A stretch of DNA of 64,000 nt from JACKHO01 sp041398745 (GCA_041398745.1 JAWKUB010000003.1:372001-436000), one strand, 5' to 3'. Positions 41,852 through 51,495 are shown, numbered from the stretch's first letter. Program-made: numbers and translations. Notes: generated by a model not told the origin, from the sequence alone.

Positions 41852-43183
41852 ATGAGATTTCTGTGCCTCTTTGCCGTCACCTGCTGCAGCTTGCTGGCCA
41901 CGGCGAACGGAGCCGAGCGTCCCAACGTCCTGCTGATTTACACAGATGACCAGGGTTCGATTGACGCCAACTGCTACGGTGCGACCGATTTGGCGACGCC
42001 GACTCTCGACCATCTGGCCGAAACTGGTGTTCGATTCACGCAAATGTACGCCCCCTCGGCCATTTGCTCGGCCTCGCGTGCCGGATTGATGACTGGCCGG
42101 TTTCCCGTGCGTGCCGGTGTGCCCGGCAACGTTTCCTCAGCACATGGCCACGCCGGGATGCCCCCCGAGCAAATTACCATTGCCGAAGCATTTCATGATG
42201 CCGGATATCAAACCGGCCACATTGGAAAATGGCACCTTGGCTATGACGACGCGACCATGCCGAACGCCCAGGGGTACGACTACTCCTTCGGACACATGGG
42301 GGGCTGCATCGACAACTACTCGCACTTCTTCTACTGGAACGGTCCTAACCGACATGACCTCTGGCGAAACGGCAAAGAGATTTGGATGGACGGCCAGTTC
42401 TTTCCAGATCTCATGGTGAAAGAGTGCCAGCAGTTCCTCACTCAGCATAAGTCGGAACCGTTCTTTCTCTACTGGGCGATTAACGTGCCGCACTATCCGA
42501 TGCAGGGAACGGAGAAGTGGCGGCAGCACTATAAGGACATGCCCGCACCACGACGCATGTACGCCGAATTCGTATCAACCGCCGATGAGCGGATTGGACA
42601 GGTCCTGGCCCATTTGACGGAGTTGGGATTGCGCGAGAAGACAATCGTCGTCGTGCAGTCCGATCATGGTCACTCGACAGAAGAACGGGCGTTCTTCGGC
42701 GGCGGCAATGCCGGACCATATCGTGGCGCGAAAGGTTGCCTGTTCGAAGGCGGGTTGCGGGTTCCTTCGTTCGTCTCCTGGCCCGGCAAAGTACCGCAGG
42801 GCCAAGTGCGTGAACAACTCGCGGTGGGCTGTGACTGGTTCCCCACGCTGCTCGACTTCTGCGAACTCCCCGCACCGCGGCACACCATTGAAGGACGGAG
42901 CCTCCGTTCTGTCATCATCGAGAATGGCGAGTCGCCGCACGAGTCGTGGTTCCGGCAGTTGGGGACAGGCAACAATGCTCAATTTGCCGTGCGTCAGGGA
43001 GACTGGAAGTTGCTCGTGAACCCCCGAGACAACAGTCAGAAACAGGCCCTCACCGCTGACGACAAGTCGTACTTGGTGAATTTGCAGGACGACATTGGCG
43101 AAATGAAGAATCTGTGCACCGAAGCGCCAGAGCAATTGAAGGTGATGCAAGCTCTGCTGGAGAAGTATCAGGCTGAACAGTGA
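41852..43183 (+). CDS. Secreted sulfatase 2 (formylglycine type)
   Basis: 443 residues from ATG 41852, preceded by GGAGA. The signal peptide is MRFLCLFAVTCCSLLATANG. The active site is SAICSASRAGLMTGRFPVRAG, a canonical C-x-A-S-R with C72 converted to formylglycine. NVLLIYTDDQGS gives the metal-binding DD pair; GYQTGHIGKWHLGY and VQSDHGHS complete it. The C-terminal DWKLLVNPRDNSQ is typical of arylsulfatase A-like planctomycete enzymes that desulfate algal polysaccharides outside the cytoplasm. An anaerobic or FGE-type maturase must be elsewhere. Confidence 0.94.
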   Translation: MRFLCLFAVTCCSLLATANGAERPNVLLIYTDDQGSIDANCYGATDLATPTLDHLAETGVRFTQMYAPSAICSASRAGLMTGRFPVRAGVPGNVSSAHGHAGMPPEQITIAEAFHDAGYQTGHIGKWHLGYDDATMPNAQGYDYSFGHMGGCIDNYSHFFYWNGPNRHDLWRNGKEIWMDGQFFPDLMVKECQQFLTQHKSEPFFLYWAINVPHYPMQGTEKWRQHYKDMPAPRRMYAEFVSTADERIGQVLAHLTELGLREKTIVVVQSDHGHSTEERAFFGGGNAGPYRGAKGCLFEGGLRVPSFVSWPGKVPQGQVREQLAVGCDWFPTLLDFCELPAPRHTIEGRSLRSVIIENGESPHESWFRQLGTGNNAQFAVRQGDWKLLVNPRDNSQKQALTADDKSYLVNLQDDIGEMKNLCTEAPEQLKVMQALLEKYQAEQ

Positions 43184-43337
43184 AAAGCCGGGCAGGTTGG
43201 ATTTCTACCAGCGTCCACCATTACAACTCGCCAGGACAACACGGTCGCTCAACCGCAGCGCAGCTCCATTCAATAATCTCACCACGCTACAACGGTGAGG
43301 TTTCCCAATGAAAATGTTTCTCAGAATGTCCTAACAG

Positions 43338-43808
43338 ATGAATGTCACATCGCCCACGGTGGTCGTTTTCCACCCCAGGGAGAAAAAGCGAAAATGCACC
43401 GTCCGTCATTTGCGGGAACAACCGGGATATGTCTTCTGGAAGTTCCCGCGGCGCGGTGACGAGCCGTTGGATAACTATGTCCGCCTGGGCATGGGGGGGC
43501 CTGAACTCAGTCCTGCTGACGCCGAGAGCGGCTTACTGGTGCTCGACGGCACCTGGAAGCTTGCTCAGCGGATGGAGCCATTCTTCCGCGATGTGCCCGT
43601 CCGTAGTCTCGGCCCCTGGCAAACCGCGTATCCACGTGTTTCCAAGGTGTTTGATGATCCTGATGGCGGTCTTGCTACGGTCGAAGCGATGTTCGCAGCG
43701 ACTGTCCAGTTGCAGCGTCCCCAGTACGATTTGTTGAACGAATACCACTGGAGGCAGGAGTTCCAAGACTTGAACTCCGAGCTCATCAGGAACTATCTGG
43801 ACGCCTGA
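43338..43808 (+). CDS. DTW/Tsr3-like (TDD superfamily) aminocarboxypropyltransferase homologue
   Basis: 156 residues. LLVLDGTWKLAQRMEPFF carries a DGTW core as in the DTW domain, while RSLGPWQTAYPRVSKVFDDPDGGLATVEAMFAA recalls Tsr3 (LPWLxAANPxNYG...SxxEA). The superfamily transfers the 3-amino-3-carboxypropyl group of SAM to RNA (rRNA pseudouridine for Tsr3, tRNA uridine for DTW proteins). At 156 residues it is short, lacking the N-terminal cysteine cluster of typical DTW proteins. The target RNA is unknown. Not clearly in an operon. Confidence 0.7.
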   Translation: MNVTSPTVVVFHPREKKRKCTVRHLREQPGYVFWKFPRRGDEPLDNYVRLGMGGPELSPADAESGLLVLDGTWKLAQRMEPFFRDVPVRSLGPWQTAYPRVSKVFDDPDGGLATVEAMFAATVQLQRPQYDLLNEYHWRQEFQDLNSELIRNYLDA

Positions 43809-43952
43809 ATTCACAAGAATGGCATCTGCATCAACAGGTATGGATTCGTTGAGATAAGACGAAGTTGGCGTGTTCTCACCTCGACCGGACTTTTCCGTCA
43901 ACTCTATACTCCCGAAATGTTCACATATCGTGAGCGCCGCAACGAAAAGAGA

Positions 43953-46115
43953 ATGCCCATGGCTGCCAAACCGAAACACAAGTCAATACATCAGAAGCTC
44001 ACAGAGATTTCGAACAATTTGTGGTGGTGCTGGCAACCCGATGTCGCGTCTTTGTTCCACGAAATCGATCCTGTCCTCTGGACCGATGTCTCCCATAATC
44101 CCATCGTGCTGCTACGCACGTATGACGCGGACAAACTCGAGCAGCGGGCACGTGAGCTTGTGCTCCACTCGCGCATCAACGCCGCTTACCGCCGCTGGCA
44201 GGAGTACATGAATTCCACCAGCACCTGGGGTGATGCGAACACAGGCGTACTCGGACACCGTCCTGTCGCATACTTCTCTGCCGAATTCGGTATGCACGAA
44301 TCGCTGCGGATATACTCCGGTGGACTGGGAATTCTTTCGGGCGATCATCTGAAAAGCGCGTCAGACCTTGATGTCCCACTCGTCGGCATTGGTCTCTTCT
44401 ACCGCAAGGGTTACTTCACTCAGCTCGTCGATGCGAATGGCTGGCAGCAGGAAGAGTACAGTCTGGCCAACCCCGACGATCTTCCGATGTGCGAAGTGAA
44501 GGGCACGGACGGAACTCCCCTGAAGGTGGCCGTCGACACGCGGCACGGGAAAATCCACGCAAAGGTGTGGAAAGTCGCTGTCGGTCGCATCAGCCTGTAT
44601 TTGCTCGATACCAACGTCGAAGAGAATAGCGACGAAGACCGCGAATTGACCGCACAGCTTTACGGTGGCAATCAGCGGACACGTATTCGCCAGGAGCTCA
44701 TGCTGGGTGTCGGCGGCGTTCGAGCACTCACCGCGCTCGGCATTTACCCCCGCGTCATCCACATGAACGAAGGCCACTCCGCTTTCGCTTCGCTCGAAAT
44801 CATCAGAATGCGTCAGCATGACGATGGGATGAGTTTCCATGACGCACTGCGTGAGACGGCCGCAATGGGGACGTTTACAACGCACACTCCCGTTCCGGCT
44901 GGCCATGACCGCTTCGATGGTGGTCTCATGGAAGAGCACCTTGGTCCGCTCCGCGATGCACTCGGACTCGAATACGAAGAGTTCCTCGGACTGGGTCGTG
45001 TTGACCCTCACAATCATGGGGAAAGCTTCTGCATGACGGTCCTCGCGTTCAAAACAACAAGACGCTCAAACGCGGTTTCGAATTTGCACGGCGTGGTCAG
45101 CCGGCGGATGTGGCGAAACTTGTGGCCGTACCGCAGCGAAGAAGAAACGCCGATTGGACACATCACGAACGGCGTGCATGTCAACACTTGGTTGGCTCAG
45201 CAAATGCGTCAGCTCTACGACCGCGTTCTGCCACCAAACTGGTTCCTGAAGTGCGGCCAGAAGGATGTCTGGAAAGGTTTCGAAGACGTCACGTCCTCCG
45301 AACTTTGGGAAACACACCAGTCATTGAAGAACCGCCTGATTGGATTTGCCCGGTACCGACTTACGAAACAGGCGCAGCGGAACAAAGCCAGCGACGCCGA
45401 AATTGAGCGTCTGCAGAATGTGCTGAATCCCGAGCACTTGCTGATTGGTTTCGCACGACGCTTCGCACCCTACAAGCGCGCCGACCTCGTCATGCAGGAC
45501 TTCGAACGGATTAAGGCCATCATCAACAGTTCTGATCGGCCCGTGCAGTTCATCTTTTCTGGTAAATCGCACCCGGCCGATGACTACGGCAAGAAAATCA
45601 TGCAGCGGATTGTCCAACTCTCTCGCGATCCGGAATTGCAGGGACGCGTGGCCTTCCTGGAAGATTACGACATCAACGTTGGCCGTCACCTCGTCCAGGG
45701 TGTGGACGTGTGGCTAAACAATCCTCGTCGTCCCCTTGAGGCTTCAGGAACGAGCGGCCAGAAAGTCGTGCTCAACGGTGGTCTGAACCTGTCCATTCTC
45801 GACGGCTGGTGGGCCGAAGGCTTTGACGGCAAGAATGGTTTTGCCATTGGCAACGGACTCATTCACGCCAACCAGGAAATCCAGGATCAGCGTGATGCCG
45901 AAGCACTCATGCAGGCCTTGGAGAGCGAGGTTATTCCGCTGTACTACAAACGCGACGTCGATGATGTCCCCCTTGAATGGACACAGCGTATGAAGCGTGC
46001 CGTACGAACACTCGGTTGGCTCTTCAGCGCCGACCGAATGGTTATGGACTATGTCACGAACTCGTATATTCCAGCCGCTGGCAGCGTGACATCCGAAATG
46101 CGTCTGATGCCATAG
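43953..46115 (+). CDS. glgP: Alpha-glucan (glycogen) phosphorylase
   Basis: 720 residues from ATG 43953 (AAAGAGA upstream); starts at 43917 and 43959 are possible. A GT35 phosphorylase releasing glucose 1-phosphate from glycogen or maltodextrin, of the DUF3417-bearing type (NNLWWCWQPDVASLFHEIDPVLW near the start). Visible: AYFSAEFGMHESLRIYSGGLGILSGDHLKSASDL, VIHMNEGHSAFA, GHITNGVHVNTW, and the PLP site RPLEASGTSGQKVVLNGGLNLSILDGWW with K604 as the probable PLP-binding lysine. Cytoplasmic. The gene appears monocistronic; other glycogen genes are not in the window. Confidence 0.95.
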   Translation: MPMAAKPKHKSIHQKLTEISNNLWWCWQPDVASLFHEIDPVLWTDVSHNPIVLLRTYDADKLEQRARELVLHSRINAAYRRWQEYMNSTSTWGDANTGVLGHRPVAYFSAEFGMHESLRIYSGGLGILSGDHLKSASDLDVPLVGIGLFYRKGYFTQLVDANGWQQEEYSLANPDDLPMCEVKGTDGTPLKVAVDTRHGKIHAKVWKVAVGRISLYLLDTNVEENSDEDRELTAQLYGGNQRTRIRQELMLGVGGVRALTALGIYPRVIHMNEGHSAFASLEIIRMRQHDDGMSFHDALRETAAMGTFTTHTPVPAGHDRFDGGLMEEHLGPLRDALGLEYEEFLGLGRVDPHNHGESFCMTVLAFKTTRRSNAVSNLHGVVSRRMWRNLWPYRSEEETPIGHITNGVHVNTWLAQQMRQLYDRVLPPNWFLKCGQKDVWKGFEDVTSSELWETHQSLKNRLIGFARYRLTKQAQRNKASDAEIERLQNVLNPEHLLIGFARRFAPYKRADLVMQDFERIKAIINSSDRPVQFIFSGKSHPADDYGKKIMQRIVQLSRDPELQGRVAFLEDYDINVGRHLVQGVDVWLNNPRRPLEASGTSGQKVVLNGGLNLSILDGWWAEGFDGKNGFAIGNGLIHANQEIQDQRDAEALMQALESEVIPLYYKRDVDDVPLEWTQRMKRAVRTLGWLFSADRMVMDYVTNSYIPAAGSVTSEMRLMP

Positions 46116-46152
46116 GCACCGACCCTACCAGATCGATTCAAGACTAGAGGTA

Positions 46153-46230
46153 GTTTCAAAACCCGGTGGCACAGACATTCCTGTCTGTGTTTTCCCAGAA
46201 CGTCCGTCGCAGGCTGGAAGGTTTTGAAAC
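46153..46230. repeat. 78-bp nested palindrome element
   Basis: Outer 11-bp perfect inverted repeats GTTTCAAAACC (46153-46163) and GGTTTTGAAAC (46220-46230) enclose an inner hairpin CACAGACA/TGTCTGTG (46170-46189, 4-base loop). It lies 38 bp after the glucan phosphorylase stop, so it may terminate or stabilise that mRNA. The nested design resembles a small dispersed element. Confidence 0.75.
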
Positions 46231-46253
46231 AATCTCTACCGTTATTTGCCGAA

Positions 46254-46274
46254 GGGAATGTCGCTAACATTCCC
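46254..46274 (+). promoter_or_regulatory. Hairpin covering the ribosome-binding region of the 46277 gene
   Basis: GGGAATGT (46254-46261) and ACATTCCC (46267-46274) form a perfect 8-bp stem with a 5-base loop ending 2 bp before ATG 46277. The only SD-like bases (GAAGGGAA) lie in the left arm, so folding would hide them. Confidence 0.5.
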
Positions 46275-46276
46275 CC

Positions 46277-48370
46277 ATGACTAACGCTCCCAAATGTGAT
46301 CCCTGGCTTCCCTCCCCTGGCGAAATGCTGTTGGCACTTTCGCTGGCGGTGGGGATGACCATGGTGTTCTGGTGGCCACTTTGGATGGGGGGCGGCCTGC
46401 AGGGGGGCGATTTGTACTCCTACTACATGCCGCAGAAAATGCTGCTGGCAGAATCGATTCAGGCCGGTCGATTGCCAATGTGGAATGACCTCACCGGGTT
46501 CGGCTATCCCGCCCTGGCTGAAAGCCAAACGGGTGTGCTCTACCCACCCAACTGGGTTCTCTATCGAGTTTTTGATGTGAACTCAGCCTATGTTGTGTCG
46601 CAGTTGTTTCATTACGTCATCGCCTTCCTTGCCACGTGGGGACTTATTCGGCAACTCAAACTGAGCCAGGGCGCTGCGGCCATCGGTGCGATTGCCTTTG
46701 TGTACGGCTGGCTGCCCCCCCGCATTTGCCTCGAGTGGGCAGTTATTGGGGCGGCCTACTTTGCCATTATCCTGTGGACCGGAATTGCCTGGCTGCAAAC
46801 GGGCTGCCCACGGTCCCTCGGCGCATTATCCATTGCACTCGGCCTGTGCCTGCTGGCGGGACACTTTCATCTGGCCTTCATTACCATTTTGGGTATTGCT
46901 GTCGTTGCGGGCACCATTGTCCTGCAGCGTAAACTTAACGGCGTTGATGCAGCGGAATATCTCCCCTCCCGCACGGGTTGGCTAGTTCTGGGCCTGATGG
47001 GAGGATTTCTCATTGCGGCAGTACAACTCATTCCGACCTGGGAGCTGAAGAAGGAAAGCCAGCGTGACGAAGTCGGCGAGGATTTCGACCCCGCGTATGG
47101 ACACATCCCGCCCATATACCTGACGCAGCTCATTGCACCATGGATTTGGCATGGCCCGGAAATTTCTGCTGATAAAGCTCTGGAACAACCTTCACCCGGT
47201 CGTTATCCCACCGCCACGAACAAGGTCGAAGCACATTTGTATGTTGGAACGATTCCACTGTTGCTCGCGGCAGCCGTCCTTGCATTTCGTTACCAGCAGC
47301 GAAGCGAGGTTTCGCTGCTCCCCTGGATATTGATGGGCTGTCTGGGCTTGTGTCTTGTCACCGCGTGGCCACTGGTCGTGTTGAAGCATGTCCCGGGATT
47401 TTCCTTCTTTATGGGTCCGGGGCGCTATGGCATGCTGACCGCGATGGCAATTACCGTCCTTGCCGCCTGTGGCTGGGATGCCGTTCTCGCAACATGGCTC
47501 TCGCCGCGCTATCGACACGGAACGCTCATTGCCGTTTGTCTCGTCACAGTGGTCGACGTGTATGCTGTAAGCAGGGAGTACACATTCGGAGTCTCACCTT
47601 TCTTCGGACGACAGGTGTTCTACGCCACGTTGTTAGATGAAGTGCCCATCGACTTTCTCGACGAATCCGATATGGGCGAAGCCATCCTTGAGGAACGGCC
47701 CACGGCCCGGCTGTATGCCCCTGGAGCAAATATCCCGTCGCTCCTGGGTGTTTCTTCACTCCCCGTTTATTTGGGGCTGGGGCCTGAAATCTATTTCGAC
47801 CCTAACCTCAACATCGACTTTCAAAACACGTCGCCTGCGGAGATTCAAACACACTGCAAACACCTTCGTGACTGGGGTGTCACGCACCTGTTACTGCAAC
47901 ACCGTATTGAATCAACTGACTGGCCCGTCGAATACAAAGCACAGGTCATGGACCCAGTAGTGAACCGTGCGATGGGTCGGATGGAACCGTTCTATCTTTA
48001 CGAACTGACTGACGCACCCAGCCGCGCGTGGCTGGAATCGGGTGGGACCATTGAATCATTCGAGTCGCACGCCAACACTGTGCAGCTCAATTATCAGTCT
48101 AAAGATCCAACAAAACTGCATCTTGTCGATCTTGCTTACCCTGGCTGGATGGCTGACGTCGATGGCGAACCAGTCCAACTGATTGAAGATGGCCCATTTC
48201 GTAGCATCGAAGTTCCTGCTGGCGAACACATGGTGACCTGGAGATTTCGACCTTTGAGTGTTCTGATTGGCGCAGTAGTGTCGCTGCTGTCGTTCATCGG
48301 CATTGTTACTGCAAGCTGGATCGCATTCCGCCGACGTCTAATGTGCCAACTCAACACCGCGAAGGGCTAA
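46277..48370 (+). CDS. Polytopic GT-C/YfhO-like membrane protein
   Basis: 697 residues with about 11-12 membrane helices and a C-terminal non-membrane part (~480-650). The N-terminal loop GGLQGGDLYSYYMPQKMLLAESIQAGRLPMWNDLTGFGYPALAESQTGVLYPPNW is characteristic of YfhO-type proteins of the GT-C glycosyltransferase superfamily, which use polyprenyl-phosphate sugars to modify envelope polymers or proteins. GDLYSYY holds the likely catalytic acidic residue. Its last codons overlap the stop of the convergent BatA/VWA gene by 4 bp. Acceptor and sugar are unknown. Confidence 0.8.
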   Translation: MTNAPKCDPWLPSPGEMLLALSLAVGMTMVFWWPLWMGGGLQGGDLYSYYMPQKMLLAESIQAGRLPMWNDLTGFGYPALAESQTGVLYPPNWVLYRVFDVNSAYVVSQLFHYVIAFLATWGLIRQLKLSQGAAAIGAIAFVYGWLPPRICLEWAVIGAAYFAIILWTGIAWLQTGCPRSLGALSIALGLCLLAGHFHLAFITILGIAVVAGTIVLQRKLNGVDAAEYLPSRTGWLVLGLMGGFLIAAVQLIPTWELKKESQRDEVGEDFDPAYGHIPPIYLTQLIAPWIWHGPEISADKALEQPSPGRYPTATNKVEAHLYVGTIPLLLAAAVLAFRYQQRSEVSLLPWILMGCLGLCLVTAWPLVVLKHVPGFSFFMGPGRYGMLTAMAITVLAACGWDAVLATWLSPRYRHGTLIAVCLVTVVDVYAVSREYTFGVSPFFGRQVFYATLLDEVPIDFLDESDMGEAILEERPTARLYAPGANIPSLLGVSSLPVYLGLGPEIYFDPNLNIDFQNTSPAEIQTHCKHLRDWGVTHLLLQHRIESTDWPVEYKAQVMDPVVNRAMGRMEPFYLYELTDAPSRAWLESGGTIESFESHANTVQLNYQSKDPTKLHLVDLAYPGWMADVDGEPVQLIEDGPFRSIEVPAGEHMVTWRFRPLSVLIGAVVSLLSFIGIVTASWIAFRRRLMCQLNTAKG

Positions 48371-50466
48371 GCAGCTTCGACAATTTGTTCTCGCTTGCGG
48401 AAGCTCGACAGAATAGTTTCGGCAAACAGTAAGCCGAGGACAATCACGAGAATCCAGCGCCACCACTGTTGTTTGGATTCCAGTTCCGCGTTCATGAGTT
48501 GCCGCATGGTTCCGGCATCTAATTCGATTTCTGCGGCACCATCGTTCGATTCCAGCGGGATTCCGAGGCTGCTGAACTGGTCGGCATCGAGTGGGGTGAG
48601 ATTCGACTCATCAGCCGCAATGTTCACCGCCAACTCGACTGGTGTGTCCTGGAGTTCCTCACGAGTGCGTGCCAGGCGGATGAGCCCCGGCTGTTCAAAC
48701 TCCAGCCGTTCTTTAACGGAAATCTCTTGTGGATCGGACGAGCCTGATTGCAAGAAAACTTTGCCTTCAGTTCCCTCGAAAATGTCTGCAGGAACAATGC
48801 CCTCGCCCACCACAAACTGCACACGTTCCGAAAGTGGCGGTCGCCCCTTGTCGAGCAGTTCATTCATGAGTGGCGGGAATTTGCTCCAGAGAGCCAATTC
48901 GCTGTCTTCCCGTTTCCACGTCGACGTGAGCAAATAGAGCGAACTGTTATTCACTTTCCATTCGGCCAGTGCGGGAGTTCCGTCATCGAAAGTCCAGATG
49001 ATTTTCGCTGTCTTCCAATCGAGTTCCGGAAACCGCCGTCGCTTCCAGAACCGCAACTTCGTGAAATCTGAAAACCGAGGATCATTAAACGGGGCCATCA
49101 AGGCATGATCAAAATCGACTTTCCCCACCATGAAGTAGTCGTCGGAATTCTCTGCGACGACCTCGCTCTCGGATTGATCAATGAGTGAGAAAGCTCCCTG
49201 ACTCTGCTCGGGTGAATTTGCGACGTATAGGACGTTCGTGCCAGATTGCAGTTTTGACTTCGTCCACGCCAGCGTTTCTGCGTCCACCGCACCGCCGCAA
49301 ATAATGAGGGAGACGTTGTCTGGCAGGCTGGCCACATCCTGCTCTTCAGCGTCGACAATGTTAACCGTTCGCCGCGATGTTTCCGGGAACAAAGGATTCA
49401 AAAAGAATCGCAACGAGCCGGGATTCTGTTCCTTGCTTCCAATCCAGACAATTGTTGCATTCCAGGGAGAGCGTCTGGCCACATAGCAGCGGTTGTCAAA
49501 CTCGCAGTCATCGCCAGTCAAAACCAGTTCCTGGCCCGAGAAACCCTCTGGCAACGCCGGAGCCCTTACGACTCGGCTTTCACCTGCCGGGATGGTCACG
49601 GGAATTGAGGCTTCCGGTGTGTCGGTCGACTCGGCAAACCGATCAATCCAGCCCAGTAGAAATAATTCTTCACTCGCTTCTGCACTGCTGGACAGCCGGA
49701 CGCGCGTCTCACCAGCTTGCCGATCAGCATCTGAAACGACCTGCAGGCCAATATTCGTCTCGCCCCCTTCCGCAACCGGCATGAGCTTAAGTCGAACATC
49801 GCCGGGCCAGGCATATCCACGGATTGCATCCCAGTCGGTACCCGACTGCAAATCGGAAATCAGAACGACTTCGCGACTTGATGGAACGGACTCGGCTTCC
49901 GAATTCAATTGTTCTGCGGCGACCATGAGCGCATTGGCGAGTCGTGTCTCATTCCAGGTGGGAGACGTCTGCCCCAGCAAACGGGTTAACTGCTCGACAC
50001 GACTTCCTGCGGGGATGGCCTCCCACTCCTCTTCCGACATCAGCACTCGCTGCGTGCCGTCGAACATAATGCAGCTCAGGCCATCGGTGGCCCCCAGGTC
50101 GCTCGCCACTGATTCCACGGCAGCCACGGCGTTCGTCCAAAGTTCTCCGCGACGCATACTTGCTGACGTGTCCAGCAAAATGACAACCCGGCGTCCTTTG
50201 TTGGGATCAACCAGTTGCGAAGACTTTTCCCGAAAGAACGGCCTGGCGAACGCCAGTGCGAGCAACAGGAGAGCCATTCCCCTGAGGATGAGTACGAGCC
50301 AGTCTTCAATGCGACTCCGTTTCGTGAGCCGCGGTGGCGACGGCTTCAGGAACATCAGGCTGCCGAAGACCTGACGCCCACGCGGTGTGCGCCGAATAAG
50401 ATGGAAAATCACCGGCCCCGCAATTGCGAGTCCGGCGAGCAGATAAAAAGGCGCGAGAAACGACAT
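48367..50466 (-). CDS. BatA/VWA-domain membrane protein
   Basis: 699 residues. N-terminal BatA module: MSFLAPFYLLAGLAIAGPVIFHLIRR, then LVLILRGMALLLLALAFARPF, two membrane helices. A von Willebrand factor A domain follows (~88-260) with a MIDAS-type LLDTSASM. A long extracytoplasmic part with a class I glutamine-amidotransferase-like segment (VSLIICGGAVDAETLAWTKSKLQSGTNVLYVA) precedes a C-terminal membrane helix (WWRWILVIVLGLLFAETILSSF). Members are often linked to MoxR ATPases and BatB-like partners, absent here. The probable role is envelope stress or assembly. The SIS gene lies 9 bp upstream on the same strand. Confidence 0.85.
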   Translation of the reverse strand: MSFLAPFYLLAGLAIAGPVIFHLIRRTPRGRQVFGSLMFLKPSPPRLTKRSRIEDWLVLILRGMALLLLALAFARPFFREKSSQLVDPNKGRRVVILLDTSASMRRGELWTNAVAAVESVASDLGATDGLSCIMFDGTQRVLMSEEEWEAIPAGSRVEQLTRLLGQTSPTWNETRLANALMVAAEQLNSEAESVPSSREVVLISDLQSGTDWDAIRGYAWPGDVRLKLMPVAEGGETNIGLQVVSDADRQAGETRVRLSSSAEASEELFLLGWIDRFAESTDTPEASIPVTIPAGESRVVRAPALPEGFSGQELVLTGDDCEFDNRCYVARRSPWNATIVWIGSKEQNPGSLRFFLNPLFPETSRRTVNIVDAEEQDVASLPDNVSLIICGGAVDAETLAWTKSKLQSGTNVLYVANSPEQSQGAFSLIDQSESEVVAENSDDYFMVGKVDFDHALMAPFNDPRFSDFTKLRFWKRRRFPELDWKTAKIIWTFDDGTPALAEWKVNNSSLYLLTSTWKREDSELALWSKFPPLMNELLDKGRPPLSERVQFVVGEGIVPADIFEGTEGKVFLQSGSSDPQEISVKERLEFEQPGLIRLARTREELQDTPVELAVNIAADESNLTPLDADQFSSLGIPLESNDGAAEIELDAGTMRQLMNAELESKQQWWRWILVIVLGLLFAETILSSFRKREQIVEAA

Positions 50467-50475
50467 CAGGTTTGG

Positions 50476-51495
50476 TTATCCAGTGAACTCGTTCCCCACC
50501 TTGCGGGCACGTTCCGGCTTGTCGAGGTCAATCCCCAACGCCAGTCCGACTTCCACAAGAATATTCCACCCCGCACACATTTGGACAAACGGGGCATAGT
50601 CGCCAGCCGATGGAATCCGAATGGTCGGGAAAATTGTGTCGCGATCAGCAATTGCGATAATCGTTAATCCCACGCCCTGTCCCAACACGTCGGCAAACTT
50701 GCTTTCGGAATCGGGGTAAGGATCCATCCACAGCACGACATCATCTTTCTGCATGACTTCCTCAATGCCGTGTACTGCATAGGTGCCCTCGAGAAAGTCG
50801 GCCTGTTTACGTGTAATTTCGTTGGTCTTCAGCGTCAATTCTTCCGCGACACCATCATTCCGACCCGCCCAATAAATGGTCCCAGCCCGTGCAATCCGCT
50901 GGACGAGTGCTGCGTCGATTTCCAGTTTCAAGGCAGCGTCCATTTGGCCGGCGAGTCCGTCCAATGCTCCGGCCAGACCACTACCGCCATTCACTGCCTC
51001 CAATAGCGCCCAATAGAACAACGCCTGTTCGACCACACTCTTTGTCGCTGCCACGGCACCTTCTGGACCGCATCCCAGCACGAATCCTTTGTTTGCCATT
51101 GCTTCGAGTTTCGAATCGGCAAACGCGGTCAGGCTATACCGCAGTTGATGGTCGGTTTCCGCCAGCTTACTGAACAGACCAATCACCTCTGCCGTGCGAC
51201 CAGAGTTCGACAGCGCGAACACTGCCCAGTCGGCGAGGCTGTACTCCTGAGCCTGTCGCCCGGCTTCTGTCCACAGAGATGTCTTCCAACCTTTTCGCCC
51301 CGAGTGCTGCATGACACTCTTGGCCGGGAAAATGCGGCTGGAACCTTCTCCGGTCATCAGCAGCTTGCCCGCCTGTCGGATGCCGCTAACGACGGGTTCT
51401 ACGACTTTTGGTTTGAACTGACGCACAATATCGGGCGTGGCCAGCATGTCCTTTGTCAGGCCGAACTGGGTGTAACGTGAATCTTGACTGTTCAT
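50476..51495 (-). CDS. SIS-domain sugar isomerase-like protein (GlmS C-terminal type)
   Basis: 339 residues, two SIS domains without the glutaminase domain of GlmS. LLMTGEGSSRIFPAKSV and WAVFALSNSGRTAEVIGLF form the first phosphosugar-binding module; the second includes AGTIYWAGRNDGVAEELTLKTNEITRKQADFLEGTYAVHGIEEVM, with the KxxE-type residues of GlmS/AgaS. It probably isomerises, deaminates or binds a phospho-aminosugar in the cytoplasm. It ends 9 bp before the BatA/VWA start, so the two may be co-transcribed. The substrate is open. Confidence 0.83.
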   Translation of the reverse strand: MNSQDSRYTQFGLTKDMLATPDIVRQFKPKVVEPVVSGIRQAGKLLMTGEGSSRIFPAKSVMQHSGRKGWKTSLWTEAGRQAQEYSLADWAVFALSNSGRTAEVIGLFSKLAETDHQLRYSLTAFADSKLEAMANKGFVLGCGPEGAVAATKSVVEQALFYWALLEAVNGGSGLAGALDGLAGQMDAALKLEIDAALVQRIARAGTIYWAGRNDGVAEELTLKTNEITRKQADFLEGTYAVHGIEEVMQKDDVVLWMDPYPDSESKFADVLGQGVGLTIIAIADRDTIFPTIRIPSAGDYAPFVQMCAGWNILVEVGLALGIDLDKPERARKVGNEFTG

